A stretch of DNA of 64,000 nucleotides, taken from NCBI GenBank assembly GCA_017948555.1, contig JAFMYY010000004.1, positions 62,001 through 126,000 on the forward strand, given 5' to 3'. Origin of the DNA: Cesiribacteraceae bacterium YIM B00369. Its GTDB lineage: Bacteria; Bacteroidota; Bacteroidia; Cytophagales; Cyclobacteriaceae. The notes under the pieces were generated by a model, which did no database searches, was not told the DNA's origin, and worked only from the letters and a program-made list of their open reading frames with translations. The position numbers and the translations under genes were made by a program. Positions 56,088 through 64,000 of the stretch are shown here, piece by piece. Within the stretch, counting starts at the first letter, position 1, and each line of letters opens with the position of its first letter.

Positions 56088-56882
56088 ATGGAATATTCCG
56101 GAGACAAAATAAAGAAACCATCGGAACTGCAGCTCTTCCTTACTGCAATAATGTTTTACACCCGGATTCCTGTCAGCAGGAATCTGGATTACCGGGAAGA
56201 AAGCATGAACCGGAGCATTAAATACTTTCCGCTTGTGGGCTGGATTGTAGGGGGCTTTTCTGCTCTTGTATTTATTGGCCTGAGCTACCTGCCACTGCCA
56301 CATCCGGTGGTAGTTCTTTTAAGTATGGCTGCATCTGTATGGTTAACAGGGGCCTTCCATGAAGATGGCTTTGCCGATATGTGCGATGGTTTTGGAGGAG
56401 GCTGGACCAAAGAAAAAATTCTCGCCATAATGAAAGATAGCCGCCTGGGGACTTATGGAGCCATTGGTCTTTTTATGCTTCTGCTCACGAAATTCTTTCT
56501 CCTGCTGGAAATGCCCCGCTACATGGTGCCTTTTGCTTTTATTGCCGGCCACAGCCTGAGCAGGCTAACGGCAGCAAGCTTTTTATTAACGCATCGTTAT
56601 GTACGGGAAGGTGATGAAAGCAAAGCAAAACCAGTGGCAAAGAAAACAGAACCGGCAATAATGCTGGTGGCAGCTTTATTTGGCCTGCTTCCCCTGCTCC
56701 TTTTTCAGCAGGCAGAGTATTTTCTTATTATTTTACCTGTTTATTTTGCGAAATGGCTGTCGGGCCGCTTTTTCACCAAATGGATTGGCGGTTATACCGG
56801 CGACTGTCTCGGGGCCACCCAGCAATTAACTGAAGTTATTTTTTACCTTTTCCTGTACTTATTACCATGGATGTTTACCTGA
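56088..56882 (+). CDS. cobS: adenosylcobinamide-GDP ribazoletransferase
   Basis: CobS joins alpha-ribazole (phosphate) to adenosylcobinamide-GDP in the inner membrane. The 264-residue protein has six or so membrane helices and the conserved acidic motif AFHEDGFADMCDGFGGG, followed by KDSRLGTYGAIGLF. It starts one base after the cobT stop and overlaps cobC by 16 bases. The length is normal. Confidence 0.95.
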   Translation: MEYSGDKIKKPSELQLFLTAIMFYTRIPVSRNLDYREESMNRSIKYFPLVGWIVGGFSALVFIGLSYLPLPHPVVVLLSMAASVWLTGAFHEDGFADMCDGFGGGWTKEKILAIMKDSRLGTYGAIGLFMLLLTKFFLLLEMPRYMVPFAFIAGHSLSRLTAASFLLTHRYVREGDESKAKPVAKKTEPAIMLVAALFGLLPLLLFQQAEYFLIILPVYFAKWLSGRFFTKWIGGYTGDCLGATQQLTEVIFYLFLYLLPWMFT

Positions 56883-57436
56883 TACGCCATTCCGCAGTAG
56901 CAGTGGAAAAAGGAATCTGTTATGGCAGAAGTGATGTTGACCTTAAAGAAAGTTGCGGGTTGGAGTTTGAGCTGGTAAAAAAGAAAGTGAAAGGAATTAC
57001 CGCTGACCAGGTATTCAGCAGTCCTGCGGTCCGTTGCACGCAGCTGGCTCACTATTTAGCCGGTTCCTCCAAGGTAATCCCGGATGAGCGGCTGTGGGAA
57101 TTGAATTTCGGTGAGTGGGAATTAAAAGCCTGGAATGAGCTGCCAGGGGAACAACTCCGCAACTGGACGGAAAACTATATAACCGGGGCCCCTCCTGCCG
57201 GGGAAAGTTATTCCGCCTTATTTACCAGAACTAAAGAGTTCTGGGAGGAAAATATAGCCACCAGTGATAAGCCCGTTATCTTTATTATCACCCACGGCGG
57301 AATAATCAGGAGCATCCTTTCTTATATACTGGAAATCCCTCTCCATAAATCCTTTTCCCTGCAGGTGGACCTTTGCAGCGTAAGTAAAGTGGTATTGGCA
57401 GGAGGCTTCAGCAGTATTGGATTTGTGAACAGATAG
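56867..57436 (+). CDS. cobC: alpha-ribazole phosphatase (histidine phosphatase family)
   Basis: The 189-residue enzyme has the histidine phosphatase motif as LIRHSAVAVEKG (family RHG, here RHS), with YGRSDVDL after it. ELNFGEWELKAWNEL and a second histidine in IITHGGIIRSIL complete the site. It dephosphorylates alpha-ribazole 5'-phosphate or adenosylcobalamin phosphate. It overlaps cobS, which supports CobC over a generic phosphoglycerate mutase relative. Confidence 0.9.
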   Translation: MDVYLIRHSAVAVEKGICYGRSDVDLKESCGLEFELVKKKVKGITADQVFSSPAVRCTQLAHYLAGSSKVIPDERLWELNFGEWELKAWNELPGEQLRNWTENYITGAPPAGESYSALFTRTKEFWEENIATSDKPVIFIITHGGIIRSILSYILEIPLHKSFSLQVDLCSVSKVVLAGGFSSIGFVNR

Positions 57437-57513
57437 ATATGGCGCTTTGCCTGATGCTTACCTGAATTAAACCCCTTATTCAATTTGCCCGTGAATAATG
57501 TCAGGTCAAAAAA

Positions 57514-57540
57514 AAGCCGGCATGGAAATCAGGCCGGCTT
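57514..57540 (-). terminator. intrinsic terminator of the metallophosphoesterase gene
   Basis: The arms AAGCCGGC and GCCGGCTT form a perfect 8-bp stem with an 11-base loop. On the minus strand the stem is followed by eight T residues, placing a terminator 31 bases after the metallophosphoesterase stop. The plus-strand side lacks a T tract, so cobC may rely on another signal. Confidence 0.8.
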
Positions 57541-57570
57541 ATTGGTTGCGTTAGTTAATAAAATGATCTT

Positions 57571-58866
57571 TTAAGCTGTTTGCAGTTCAATGATAGTGAT
57601 TTCGGGAAGAATTCCTATCCTGCCAGGATAACCGAGGTACCCAAACCCCCGATTAACATATAGGTACTGGTTATCCTGTTGGTAGAGATCCGCCCATTGT
57701 GGATACATATACTGGGCCGGACTCCACTTAAAGCCTCCAATTTCTATGCCAAACTGCATTCCATGGGTGTGCCCCGAGAAAGTAAGATCGATATCTTTAT
57801 AATAAGGCCTTACTTCGAGGTCCCAGTGGCTCGGGTCGTGGGAGAGCAACAGCTTCACAGGAATACCTTCCGTTCCCCGGTGAGCCTTCTCCAGTTTTCC
57901 ATATTTAGGAAAACGTCCCTTTCCGTAATTTTCCACCCCTAAAACAGCAATGGAATCCCCTCCCTCTTTCAATATTTTATGTTCGTTCATCAGGAGGGTC
58001 CATCCCATAATTTTATGGGCTTCCATCAGGTCGGCCAGATTTTTCTTTTTGGCTGCGGCACTGTCCCAGCTGACATAATCACCATAATCATGGTTTCCTA
58101 AAGTTGAATATACTCCCAGCGGAGCACTTATTTTACCGAAAATATCAATATAATCCTTCACCTCGGTGGCAACATTATTCACAAGGTCGCCGGTAAAAAA
58201 CACCATATCAGCTTTTTCGGCCTGCAGCATTTCTATACCCCCTTTAACCGCTGTTTTATTGAAGAAACTCCCGCTGTGTATGTCCGACAGCTGTCCTATC
58301 CTGATACCATCGAAACTCTTCGGCAGGTTGGGGAGCTTAATTACTTTGCGGTGAACACGGTAATCATGAGCGCCCGAAAGAATTCCTATTCCCATAGTGG
58401 CGATGGGAACCGCCGTGGCAATAAGAGAAGTTTTAGTTAAAAATTCCGAACGGGAAATTTTACCCGGTTCAGTTGCTACTGCTTCACCGGCCAGAGGCTC
58501 GCCCTCCTGAGGTACAGAAATGGAACCTTCTTTAGCTATACCAAGCTTAGCACCTGCCCACTGGAGCAGTCTCCAGAAATCGTCGAGCAACAGAAAAATA
58601 CTGCCAAACATTTTAGATACCACATGGGCAAAAATCCAGAATAAGGCAAATTGCCTGAAAAGCTGACTGGTGGTTTTAAGGTCCGTAAAGTTGTAAAGGA
58701 AAAATATTCCTATTGTAACGGCAGATCCTCCCCAGTACAGTGCGTACACCACCTTTCTTGTAACAGGACTACTATCGTCCAGCAGCACCTTTACTGCCTG
58801 AAATACATAGAGGTCTAGCAGGAATATACCCAGTGCCACAAACCCCAAAAACAAACCTCTGCTCAT
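57571..58866 (-). CDS. membrane-anchored metallophosphoesterase
   Basis: The 431-residue protein has about three membrane helices in the first 100 residues, another hydrophobic segment near 150 (SLIATAVPIATMGIGIL), and then a calcineurin-like phosphoesterase domain. Its metal ligands are all present: GQLSDIHSG, FTGDLVNNV, LGNHDYGDY, LLSHDPSHWD and FSGHTHGMQ. It resembles the YaeI/YkuE group, some members of which are phosphodiesterases acting on lipids. The catalytic domain probably faces the periplasm, but the substrate is unknown. Confidence 0.88.
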   Translation of the reverse strand: MSRGLFLGFVALGIFLLDLYVFQAVKVLLDDSSPVTRKVVYALYWGGSAVTIGIFFLYNFTDLKTTSQLFRQFALFWIFAHVVSKMFGSIFLLLDDFWRLLQWAGAKLGIAKEGSISVPQEGEPLAGEAVATEPGKISRSEFLTKTSLIATAVPIATMGIGILSGAHDYRVHRKVIKLPNLPKSFDGIRIGQLSDIHSGSFFNKTAVKGGIEMLQAEKADMVFFTGDLVNNVATEVKDYIDIFGKISAPLGVYSTLGNHDYGDYVSWDSAAAKKKNLADLMEAHKIMGWTLLMNEHKILKEGGDSIAVLGVENYGKGRFPKYGKLEKAHRGTEGIPVKLLLSHDPSHWDLEVRPYYKDIDLTFSGHTHGMQFGIEIGGFKWSPAQYMYPQWADLYQQDNQYLYVNRGFGYLGYPGRIGILPEITIIELQTA

Positions 58867-58887
58867 TATTATACTATTTGTACATAA

Positions 58888-58923
58888 AAAAGCTCCCGCA
58901 AGTGATTACCTGCAGGAGCTTTT
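58888..58923 (-). terminator. intrinsic terminator of the RND efflux operon
   Basis: The arms AAAAGCTCC and GGAGCTTTT (58888-58896 and 58915-58923) pair, with additional GCA/TGC pairing inside. On the minus strand a T tract follows. It lies 15 bases past the RND pump stop and before the metallophosphoesterase gene. Confidence 0.85.
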
Positions 58924-58938
58924 ACTAACCAAACTAAA

Positions 58939-61900
58939 CTAAACCTTACTAAAACGATACTTCATTTTATCGGCCAGTAAATACATTACCGGCACAATTA
59001 CCAATGTTAAGAAGGTAGCAAATACCAGGCCAAAAATCACAGTCCAGGCCATAGGCCCCCAGAAAATTGCATTATCTCCTCCCATGTAAATTTGCGGATC
59101 GAAATCCGATAACAGGGTTTCGAAATTGATATTCAGGCCAATAGCCAGTGGAATCAAACCTAAAACCGTGGTAATAGCTGTAAGTAATACAGGCCGCAAC
59201 CTTGTTTTACCTCCATCAATAATACTGTTTAACAGCTCATCATAAGGCAAACGGCCTCCTTCTGCAATACCCAGTTCCTGCCTGCGGCGCTGCCTGATAA
59301 AATCTGTATAATCTATCAGTACAATGGCATTATTTACCACCACACCAGCCAGGGATATAATTCCTATACCCGTCATTACCACCACAAAACTCATATCAAA
59401 TATTACCAGCCCCAGGAAAACCCCGATGGTACTAAGCACAACAGAGGCCATAATGATCAAAGGAGTTACCACTGAATTAAATTGCGCTACAATAATCAGG
59501 AAGATCATGAATACAGCAATCATCATAGCATTCCCAAGGAATGCAGCTGACTTAGCCTGCTCTTCCTGTTCACCTCCGAATTTAAGCTCATAGCCTTCCG
59601 GAATATCCATATCGGCTATTACTTCCTGAATTTGCTGAACCGTTTCATTGGCATTATACCCTTCATTCACATTTGAGAATATCGAAATAACACGGTCAAG
59701 ATCTTTCCTGCGAACAGATCCGTAGGTGGACGAATACCTGACATCTGCAACCGCAGAAATCGGGATCTGGCGCATCTGGCCGGTAGTTGTTCTGAAGGTG
59801 ATGCTCCTGTTAATCAAAGATTCAAGATCATACCGGTACCTGTCTTCCAGGCGAAGCTGTATCGGATATTCATCTTCCCCTTCTTTAAATTTACTTACCT
59901 CCAGACCAAATATGGCGGTACGAAGTTCCTGTGCAATCCTGCTGGTTGACAAGCCATACCTGCGGGCTTTTTCACGGTCAATATCTATTAAAACTTCAGG
60001 CTTTCCTGTTTCTAGGTCTGTTTTCAACTCTTCAATACCGGCAATACCTGCACTGTTAATTTCAGCAATTATATTTTCAGTAAGAGCGATCAGTTTTTCA
60101 TAGTTCTCACCGCTCACTTCAAGGTTAATAGGTTTACCCACAGGAGGACCACTCCGGTTTTTTTCTACAGTTATTTGCGCACCAGGATATTTATTTGCTT
60201 CCTCCCTGATCATTTCCAATAATTTAACCGTAGACACTCCTCCCCTGTCCTGATATTCAACAAAAGAGACCGTTATCTTCGCTTTATGAGGGGTTACTCC
60301 CGGCTGGGGACCTGCTCCGGGATCTGAGGCTCCTGCACCGACATTTGCCACTATGGATTCCACCACATCCTCATAAGGCTCCATCAGTTTAATGATTGCC
60401 CGCTCAAGACGTTTTGTTAAATCATTAGTTGCTTCAATATCGGTACCTATAGGCTTTTCAATAAATACATTCACATAAACCGGTTCATTGGCCGGAAAAA
60501 ACTCCACTTTAGGTGCTTTCGCAATAAACAAGCCAATAGAAAACACAAGCAGAAGCACTGTGCCAAAAAACAGAAAATAAGGTCTTTTTCCTGTCAGTGC
60601 CATTTTTAAGGTAGAGTAATACCCGTTCTCCAGTTTAACCAGAAGAATATTCTGGAACCAGTCAACAGCAGGATCCAGCGCATATACATTGAACGGAATA
60701 AGTAAAGCCAGTAACATTAACAGATTACCGACTGTGGTATTTCCTGCCACATAAAAAAGTATGGCGACCACAACCAGCACTCCCACCCAAATCCAAAGCT
60801 TCTTCCTGTTCTTTACCTTCTCCTCTTCATGCGATTTCATGAATATGGCTGTTAAAACAGGGTTTACCACCAGAGCCACAAATAAAGAAGAAGACAGTAC
60901 TATAATAAGGGTAACCGGAAGATAACGCATAAACTCCCCTATAATACCACCCCAGAAAGCAAGCGGCACAAAAGCAGCAAGTGTGGTAGCTGTGGAAGTA
61001 ATAATAGGCCAGGCCACTTCTCCCACCCCTTCTTTTGCTGCCTGTATGTTACTGTAACCTTCCTGTTTAAGACGATAAACATTTTCCACCACCACAATAC
61101 CATTATCCACCAGCATACCAAGTGCCAGTATCAGCGAAAACAGCACGATCATGTTAATGGTAATCCCCAGCGCATTCAGCAACATAAAGGCCATGAACAT
61201 GGAAAGCGGAATTGCAATACCCACAAATAGGGCATTTCTTAAACCAAGGAAAAACATGAGTACAAGCACTACCAGTAAAACACCTAAAACAATGCTGTTC
61301 TCCAGGTTCGAAACCTGGTTTCTTGTGTTTTTAGACTGGTCATTGCTTACAGTTACCTTCAAGTCTGCAGGGAACCGGTTCTGCTCCGCATTGGCAATAA
61401 TGGTCTTGATCTTATCTGCTGCTTCAATAAGGTTTGATCCTGCACGCTTTTTTACCTCCAGTGTTACTACAGGAAGTAAGCTTTCGCGGGAGTAGCTTTC
61501 GCGTTCCTCATAAGTATCAGATACAGTAGCTACGTCACTCAGGTAAACAATCCTGTTATCCTGATCTTTGATAATAATACCGGAAATATCCTCCACGCGG
61601 TTAAACTCCCCCTGTACCCTTAATGAACGGCGAAAATCATTGGCCAGAATATTACCACCCGACATAGTTACGTTTTCTGCCTGCACCGCAGTGGCTATAT
61701 CGTTAAAGGTAACATTCATTGCCTCCATCCGGAAAGGATTAGCGTCTATTCTTATTTCACGCTCCAGAGCTCCTCTCAAATCTGCACTGGTAATTTCAGA
61801 CAGCTGCTCCACTTCGTCCTGAAGATACTCGCCATAGGTTTTGAGTTCATCAAGACTGTAATCTCCGGAAATATTTATAAACATAATAGGCATTTCCGAA

Positions 61901-62346
61901 AGATCCACCTCCTGTACATTAGGCTCCTGATCGAGGTCGTTTGGCAATTCAGACTTTGCCTTATCAACTGCATCCTTGGTATCCTGCAAGGCTTTGGAAA
62001 CTTCCACCTCCGGGTTGAACTCCACCACAATAATGGAAAAGTCCTGAATGGAAGTAGAGGTAATATTCTTTATTCCGTTTATAGATTTCAGCTCCTTTTC
62101 AATTGGCCTCGTAATAAGGTTTTCAATATCTATGGGAGAGTTACCGGGATAAGGGGTATTAATATATGCCGTAGGAATTACAATTTCAGGGAAATTCTCC
62201 TTTGGCATGGAACGGTAAGCTACTATTCCCATTATTGCTATAAGAATGGAAAGAATAACTACGCTGGTACGATTATCCACGGAAAGCGAGCTAAGCCCGA
62301 ATTCCCGTTTTACCTGTTTATTATTATTTTGTTGTGTGTTTTCCAT
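58939..62346 (-). CDS. RND family efflux pump (AcrB/MdtB-like)
   Basis: This 1135-residue inner-membrane pump uses the proton gradient to export drugs, metals or lipids through a periplasmic adaptor and TolC. The proton-relay helix holds ILALGMLVDNGIVVVENV, and there are two large periplasmic loops and a repeated 12-helix plan. Between the first and second halves (about residues 500-570) lie two extra hydrophobic segments (LWIWVGVLVVVAILFYVAG and VGNLLMLLALLIPFNVYAL) not typical of AcrB. It is encoded after the adaptor in one minus-strand unit. Substrate unknown. Confidence 0.93.
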   Translation of the reverse strand: MENTQQNNNKQVKREFGLSSLSVDNRTSVVILSILIAIMGIVAYRSMPKENFPEIVIPTAYINTPYPGNSPIDIENLITRPIEKELKSINGIKNITSTSIQDFSIIVVEFNPEVEVSKALQDTKDAVDKAKSELPNDLDQEPNVQEVDLSEMPIMFINISGDYSLDELKTYGEYLQDEVEQLSEITSADLRGALEREIRIDANPFRMEAMNVTFNDIATAVQAENVTMSGGNILANDFRRSLRVQGEFNRVEDISGIIIKDQDNRIVYLSDVATVSDTYEERESYSRESLLPVVTLEVKKRAGSNLIEAADKIKTIIANAEQNRFPADLKVTVSNDQSKNTRNQVSNLENSIVLGVLLVVLVLMFFLGLRNALFVGIAIPLSMFMAFMLLNALGITINMIVLFSLILALGMLVDNGIVVVENVYRLKQEGYSNIQAAKEGVGEVAWPIITSTATTLAAFVPLAFWGGIIGEFMRYLPVTLIIVLSSSLFVALVVNPVLTAIFMKSHEEEKVKNRKKLWIWVGVLVVVAILFYVAGNTTVGNLLMLLALLIPFNVYALDPAVDWFQNILLVKLENGYYSTLKMALTGKRPYFLFFGTVLLLVFSIGLFIAKAPKVEFFPANEPVYVNVFIEKPIGTDIEATNDLTKRLERAIIKLMEPYEDVVESIVANVGAGASDPGAGPQPGVTPHKAKITVSFVEYQDRGGVSTVKLLEMIREEANKYPGAQITVEKNRSGPPVGKPINLEVSGENYEKLIALTENIIAEINSAGIAGIEELKTDLETGKPEVLIDIDREKARRYGLSTSRIAQELRTAIFGLEVSKFKEGEDEYPIQLRLEDRYRYDLESLINRSITFRTTTGQMRQIPISAVADVRYSSTYGSVRRKDLDRVISIFSNVNEGYNANETVQQIQEVIADMDIPEGYELKFGGEQEEQAKSAAFLGNAMMIAVFMIFLIIVAQFNSVVTPLIIMASVVLSTIGVFLGLVIFDMSFVVVMTGIGIISLAGVVVNNAIVLIDYTDFIRQRRRQELGIAEGGRLPYDELLNSIIDGGKTRLRPVLLTAITTVLGLIPLAIGLNINFETLLSDFDPQIYMGGDNAIFWGPMAWTVIFGLVFATFLTLVIVPVMYLLADKMKYRFSKV

Positions 62347-62373
62347 TAGATGTTTTCAGCGATGGATTTTCAA

Positions 62374-63540
62374 TTATTTAACGGCAAGTCCTTCTTCACT
62401 TTCGGTAATCCTTAAATTCATGCCATCCACTACTTCACGGAAACCCTGTTCGATCAGGACATCATTCGCATCAAGTCCGCTTTCAACAAGGGTCTGGTTT
62501 TCGTAAGTAACCCCTGTTTCGATGTGTTTCTTCCTGGCCTGCGGAACCTCCTTATTTTTATCCACCACATAAACATAAGGTCCTTTTCCATCCCGCTGAA
62601 TAAGGTTGGTTGGAACAACAATGGCATTATCACGCTCAAAGTTCTTTACCTTTAACACTGCAAGCAGGTTTGGCTTCAGGAGGTCGTTGTCGCCGGGAAG
62701 GCTTGCTTCAATGGTAAAGGTGCGGTTACTCTGGTTTATTACCTGCCCTACTGATACTAAAGTACTTTCTATGGTTTTATTCAGTGAAGGAAAGGTTATC
62801 TCCACCTCATCGCCCTGTTTGAACTGGCCTATATATTGCTCCGAAACACTCGCCTTTACCTTCATATCCTGCAGGCTGACCAGGCGGACTAAAGGAGCAC
62901 CCGGCGAAGCCATTTCTCCCTGGCGGGCCATTATTTCTTCCACAGTACCGCTGAACGGTGCCTTTACCACAGACTGGCTCAGCTGGGTTTGCAGGGTGGC
63001 CAGCTGACGCTCCAAAGCTTCTTTCCTGTTGCGGGCTTCCAGAAACTGTACTTCGGTACCAATATTCTGCTCCCAAAGATTTTTCTGACGCTCAAAAACG
63101 GTGGAAGCCAGCTGGTATTGGGTTTTTACTTCTTCAATATTATTGCGAAGCACATCGGCATTTATATTCAGGAGCACCTGCCCTGCCTGCACACGACGAC
63201 CTACTTCCACCGGTATACTGGTAATCCTGCCTCCGGTTTCGGCACTGATGGTAACATTTTTATCAGATTCCACTTCACCACGAACCTCCACAAAGTGCTC
63301 AAAATCTTTCTGAATAACCGGTGTGGTGGTTACCAAGGCGGCACGGCGGTTGGATTTAGCAAAAGCAGTATCTTTGGCAGCAATTTCCTGCTCAAGCTGG
63401 CTTATTTCGGCTTTCAGCTCCTGCATTTTTGCTTTTTTTTCTGAAAGCGCTTCTTTCTTCTCCGCAAGGTCATTTTTTTCCTGACAGGCCGTGGCTAACA
63501 GCGACAGCATTAAAAAGGAAAGGATAATATTCTTTTTCAT
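62374..63540 (-). CDS. RND efflux periplasmic adaptor lipoprotein
   Basis: The 388-residue membrane fusion protein has a lipoprotein signal whose lipobox LLATAC places the lipid anchor at Cys19. A coiled-coil stretch (about 24-60) and another around 140-190 flank the lipoyl halves VTISAETGGRITSIPVEVGRRV and VVKAPFSGTVEEIMARQGE. Beta-barrel strands and a C-terminal membrane-proximal part follow. It links the pump to the outer-membrane TolC protein. It precedes the pump gene by 27 bases and follows the TolC gene by 18 bases. Confidence 0.94.
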   Translation of the reverse strand: MKKNIILSFLMLSLLATACQEKNDLAEKKEALSEKKAKMQELKAEISQLEQEIAAKDTAFAKSNRRAALVTTTPVIQKDFEHFVEVRGEVESDKNVTISAETGGRITSIPVEVGRRVQAGQVLLNINADVLRNNIEEVKTQYQLASTVFERQKNLWEQNIGTEVQFLEARNRKEALERQLATLQTQLSQSVVKAPFSGTVEEIMARQGEMASPGAPLVRLVSLQDMKVKASVSEQYIGQFKQGDEVEITFPSLNKTIESTLVSVGQVINQSNRTFTIEASLPGDNDLLKPNLLAVLKVKNFERDNAIVVPTNLIQRDGKGPYVYVVDKNKEVPQARKKHIETGVTYENQTLVESGLDANDVLIEQGFREVVDGMNLRITESEEGLAVK

Positions 63541-63558
63541 GATTTGATAAGTTCTGAT

Positions 63559-64000
63559 TTAGTTGTTGTTGTTGTTGAGGAGAGATCCTGTTGCTTTCCG
63601 GTAAGAAACTCTGGCAACAAGTGCATTATAAAGGGAATTGAAATAATTAGTTTCTGCTGTTTTGAAGGCATTCTCAGCTTCTATTACTTCAAGATTACTA
63701 CCTACACCTTCCTGATATTTTATTTTGGAAACACGGTAAACTTCCTGAGCCAGTTCCATATTTTCCCTCTGTGAAGCGAGGCTTTGGATGCTGTTTTGCA
63801 TCTCAACGCGGGCTCTTTCAATTTCAAGATCAATGGAATTTCCAAGGTTTACAAGTTGATTCTGTACCTGCTGCCTTTCTAACCTGCCTCTTTTAATTCT
63901 ATTCGCTTTGAGCATTCCATCAAAAATGGGCACAGTAAGATTTAAACCAACAGAAGCAAATTCATTCCAGGTATTGGCATCAATAATAGTGGTTTCTCCG
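63559..64000 (-). CDS. TolC family outer-membrane channel, 5' part outside the window
   Basis: The frame is open to base 64000, so only the last 146 residues are seen. They have the TolC layout: a strand with ASVGLNLTVPIFDG, long amphipathic helices with heptad-like repeats (MQNSIQSLASQRENMELAQEVY), and the YQEGVGSNLEVIEAENAFKTAE segment that precedes the last strand. The chain ends with five Asn residues encoded by AAC repeats, a likely low-complexity tail. It is the first gene of the efflux unit, with the adaptor and pump downstream. Confidence 0.9.
   Translation of the reverse strand, partial: GETTIIDANTWNEFASVGLNLTVPIFDGMLKANRIKRGRLERQQVQNQLVNLGNSIDLEIERARVEMQNSIQSLASQRENMELAQEVYRVSKIKYQEGVGSNLEVIEAENAFKTAETNYFNSLYNALVARVSYRKATGSLLNNNNN

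Noticed and set aside
63559-63575. Trinucleotide repeat at the end of the TolC gene
   Set aside because: It simply encodes five Asn residues at the C-terminus and is too short to call a repeat element.

Overview
The window comes from a member of the Bacteroidota, most likely a Cytophagales-type bacterium. The pointers are an IPExxxVDY-family protein next to pyruvate kinase, an S46 dipeptidyl peptidase, several Bacteroidota-type outer-membrane barrels, start codons without clear Shine-Dalgarno sequences, and a promoter upstream of acpP that resembles the Bacteroidota TTTG / TAnnTTTG type. I saw no rRNA, tRNA, insertion sequence, prophage or CRISPR array.

Layout. 1-3745: the end of a surface-polysaccharide region (5'-truncated glycosyltransferase, flippase, second glycosyltransferase). 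3944-30486: mostly housekeeping genes, namely pfkA, a LemA-like protein, miaA, a large hybrid histidine kinase with a partner receiver protein, a small protein, a PhnP-like hydrolase and an NFACT protein, then pyk, acpP-fabF-rnc, nadE, lgt, a BamA/TamA-type protein, an S46 peptidase, an SDR and several exported proteins. 30585-57436: a nearly complete vitamin B12 (cobalamin) region. 57571-64000: a membrane metallophosphoesterase and an RND efflux operon whose TolC gene runs off the end.

The B12 region has three transcription units. A plus-strand unit (30585-37207) carries cobQ, cobD, cbiB, an NTPase, a two-domain [2Fe-2S] ferredoxin protein, an SDR-like protein and cbiX. A long minus-strand unit (54776 down to 37211) runs cobW, adenosyltransferase, cobI, cobJ-cobH fusion, bluB, cobL, cbiG-cobM fusion, cobK, cbiD, a NicO-type Ni/Co transporter, a chlI/chlD-type chelatase gene, cobU, cobB, cobN. 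A plus-strand unit (55042-57436) carries cobT, cobS, cobC. Together they cover corrin ring methylation and contraction, cobalt uptake and insertion, amidation, adenosylation, nucleotide-loop assembly and dimethylbenzimidazole synthesis. The set mixes markers of the early-cobalt route (CbiX, CbiD, CbiG) with a late-type cobaltochelatase (CobN).

The two most notable observations are reading-frame events in this region. First, the AAA+ and VWA halves of the CobN partner protein lie in overlapping frames related by -1. The VWA half has no convincing start, and no separate small-subunit gene is in view. This fits programmed frameshifting that makes both chelatase subunits from one chlD gene. Second, cobT is split into two frames at a run of eleven A residues, which could be an assembly error, transcriptional slippage, phase variation or a real mutation.
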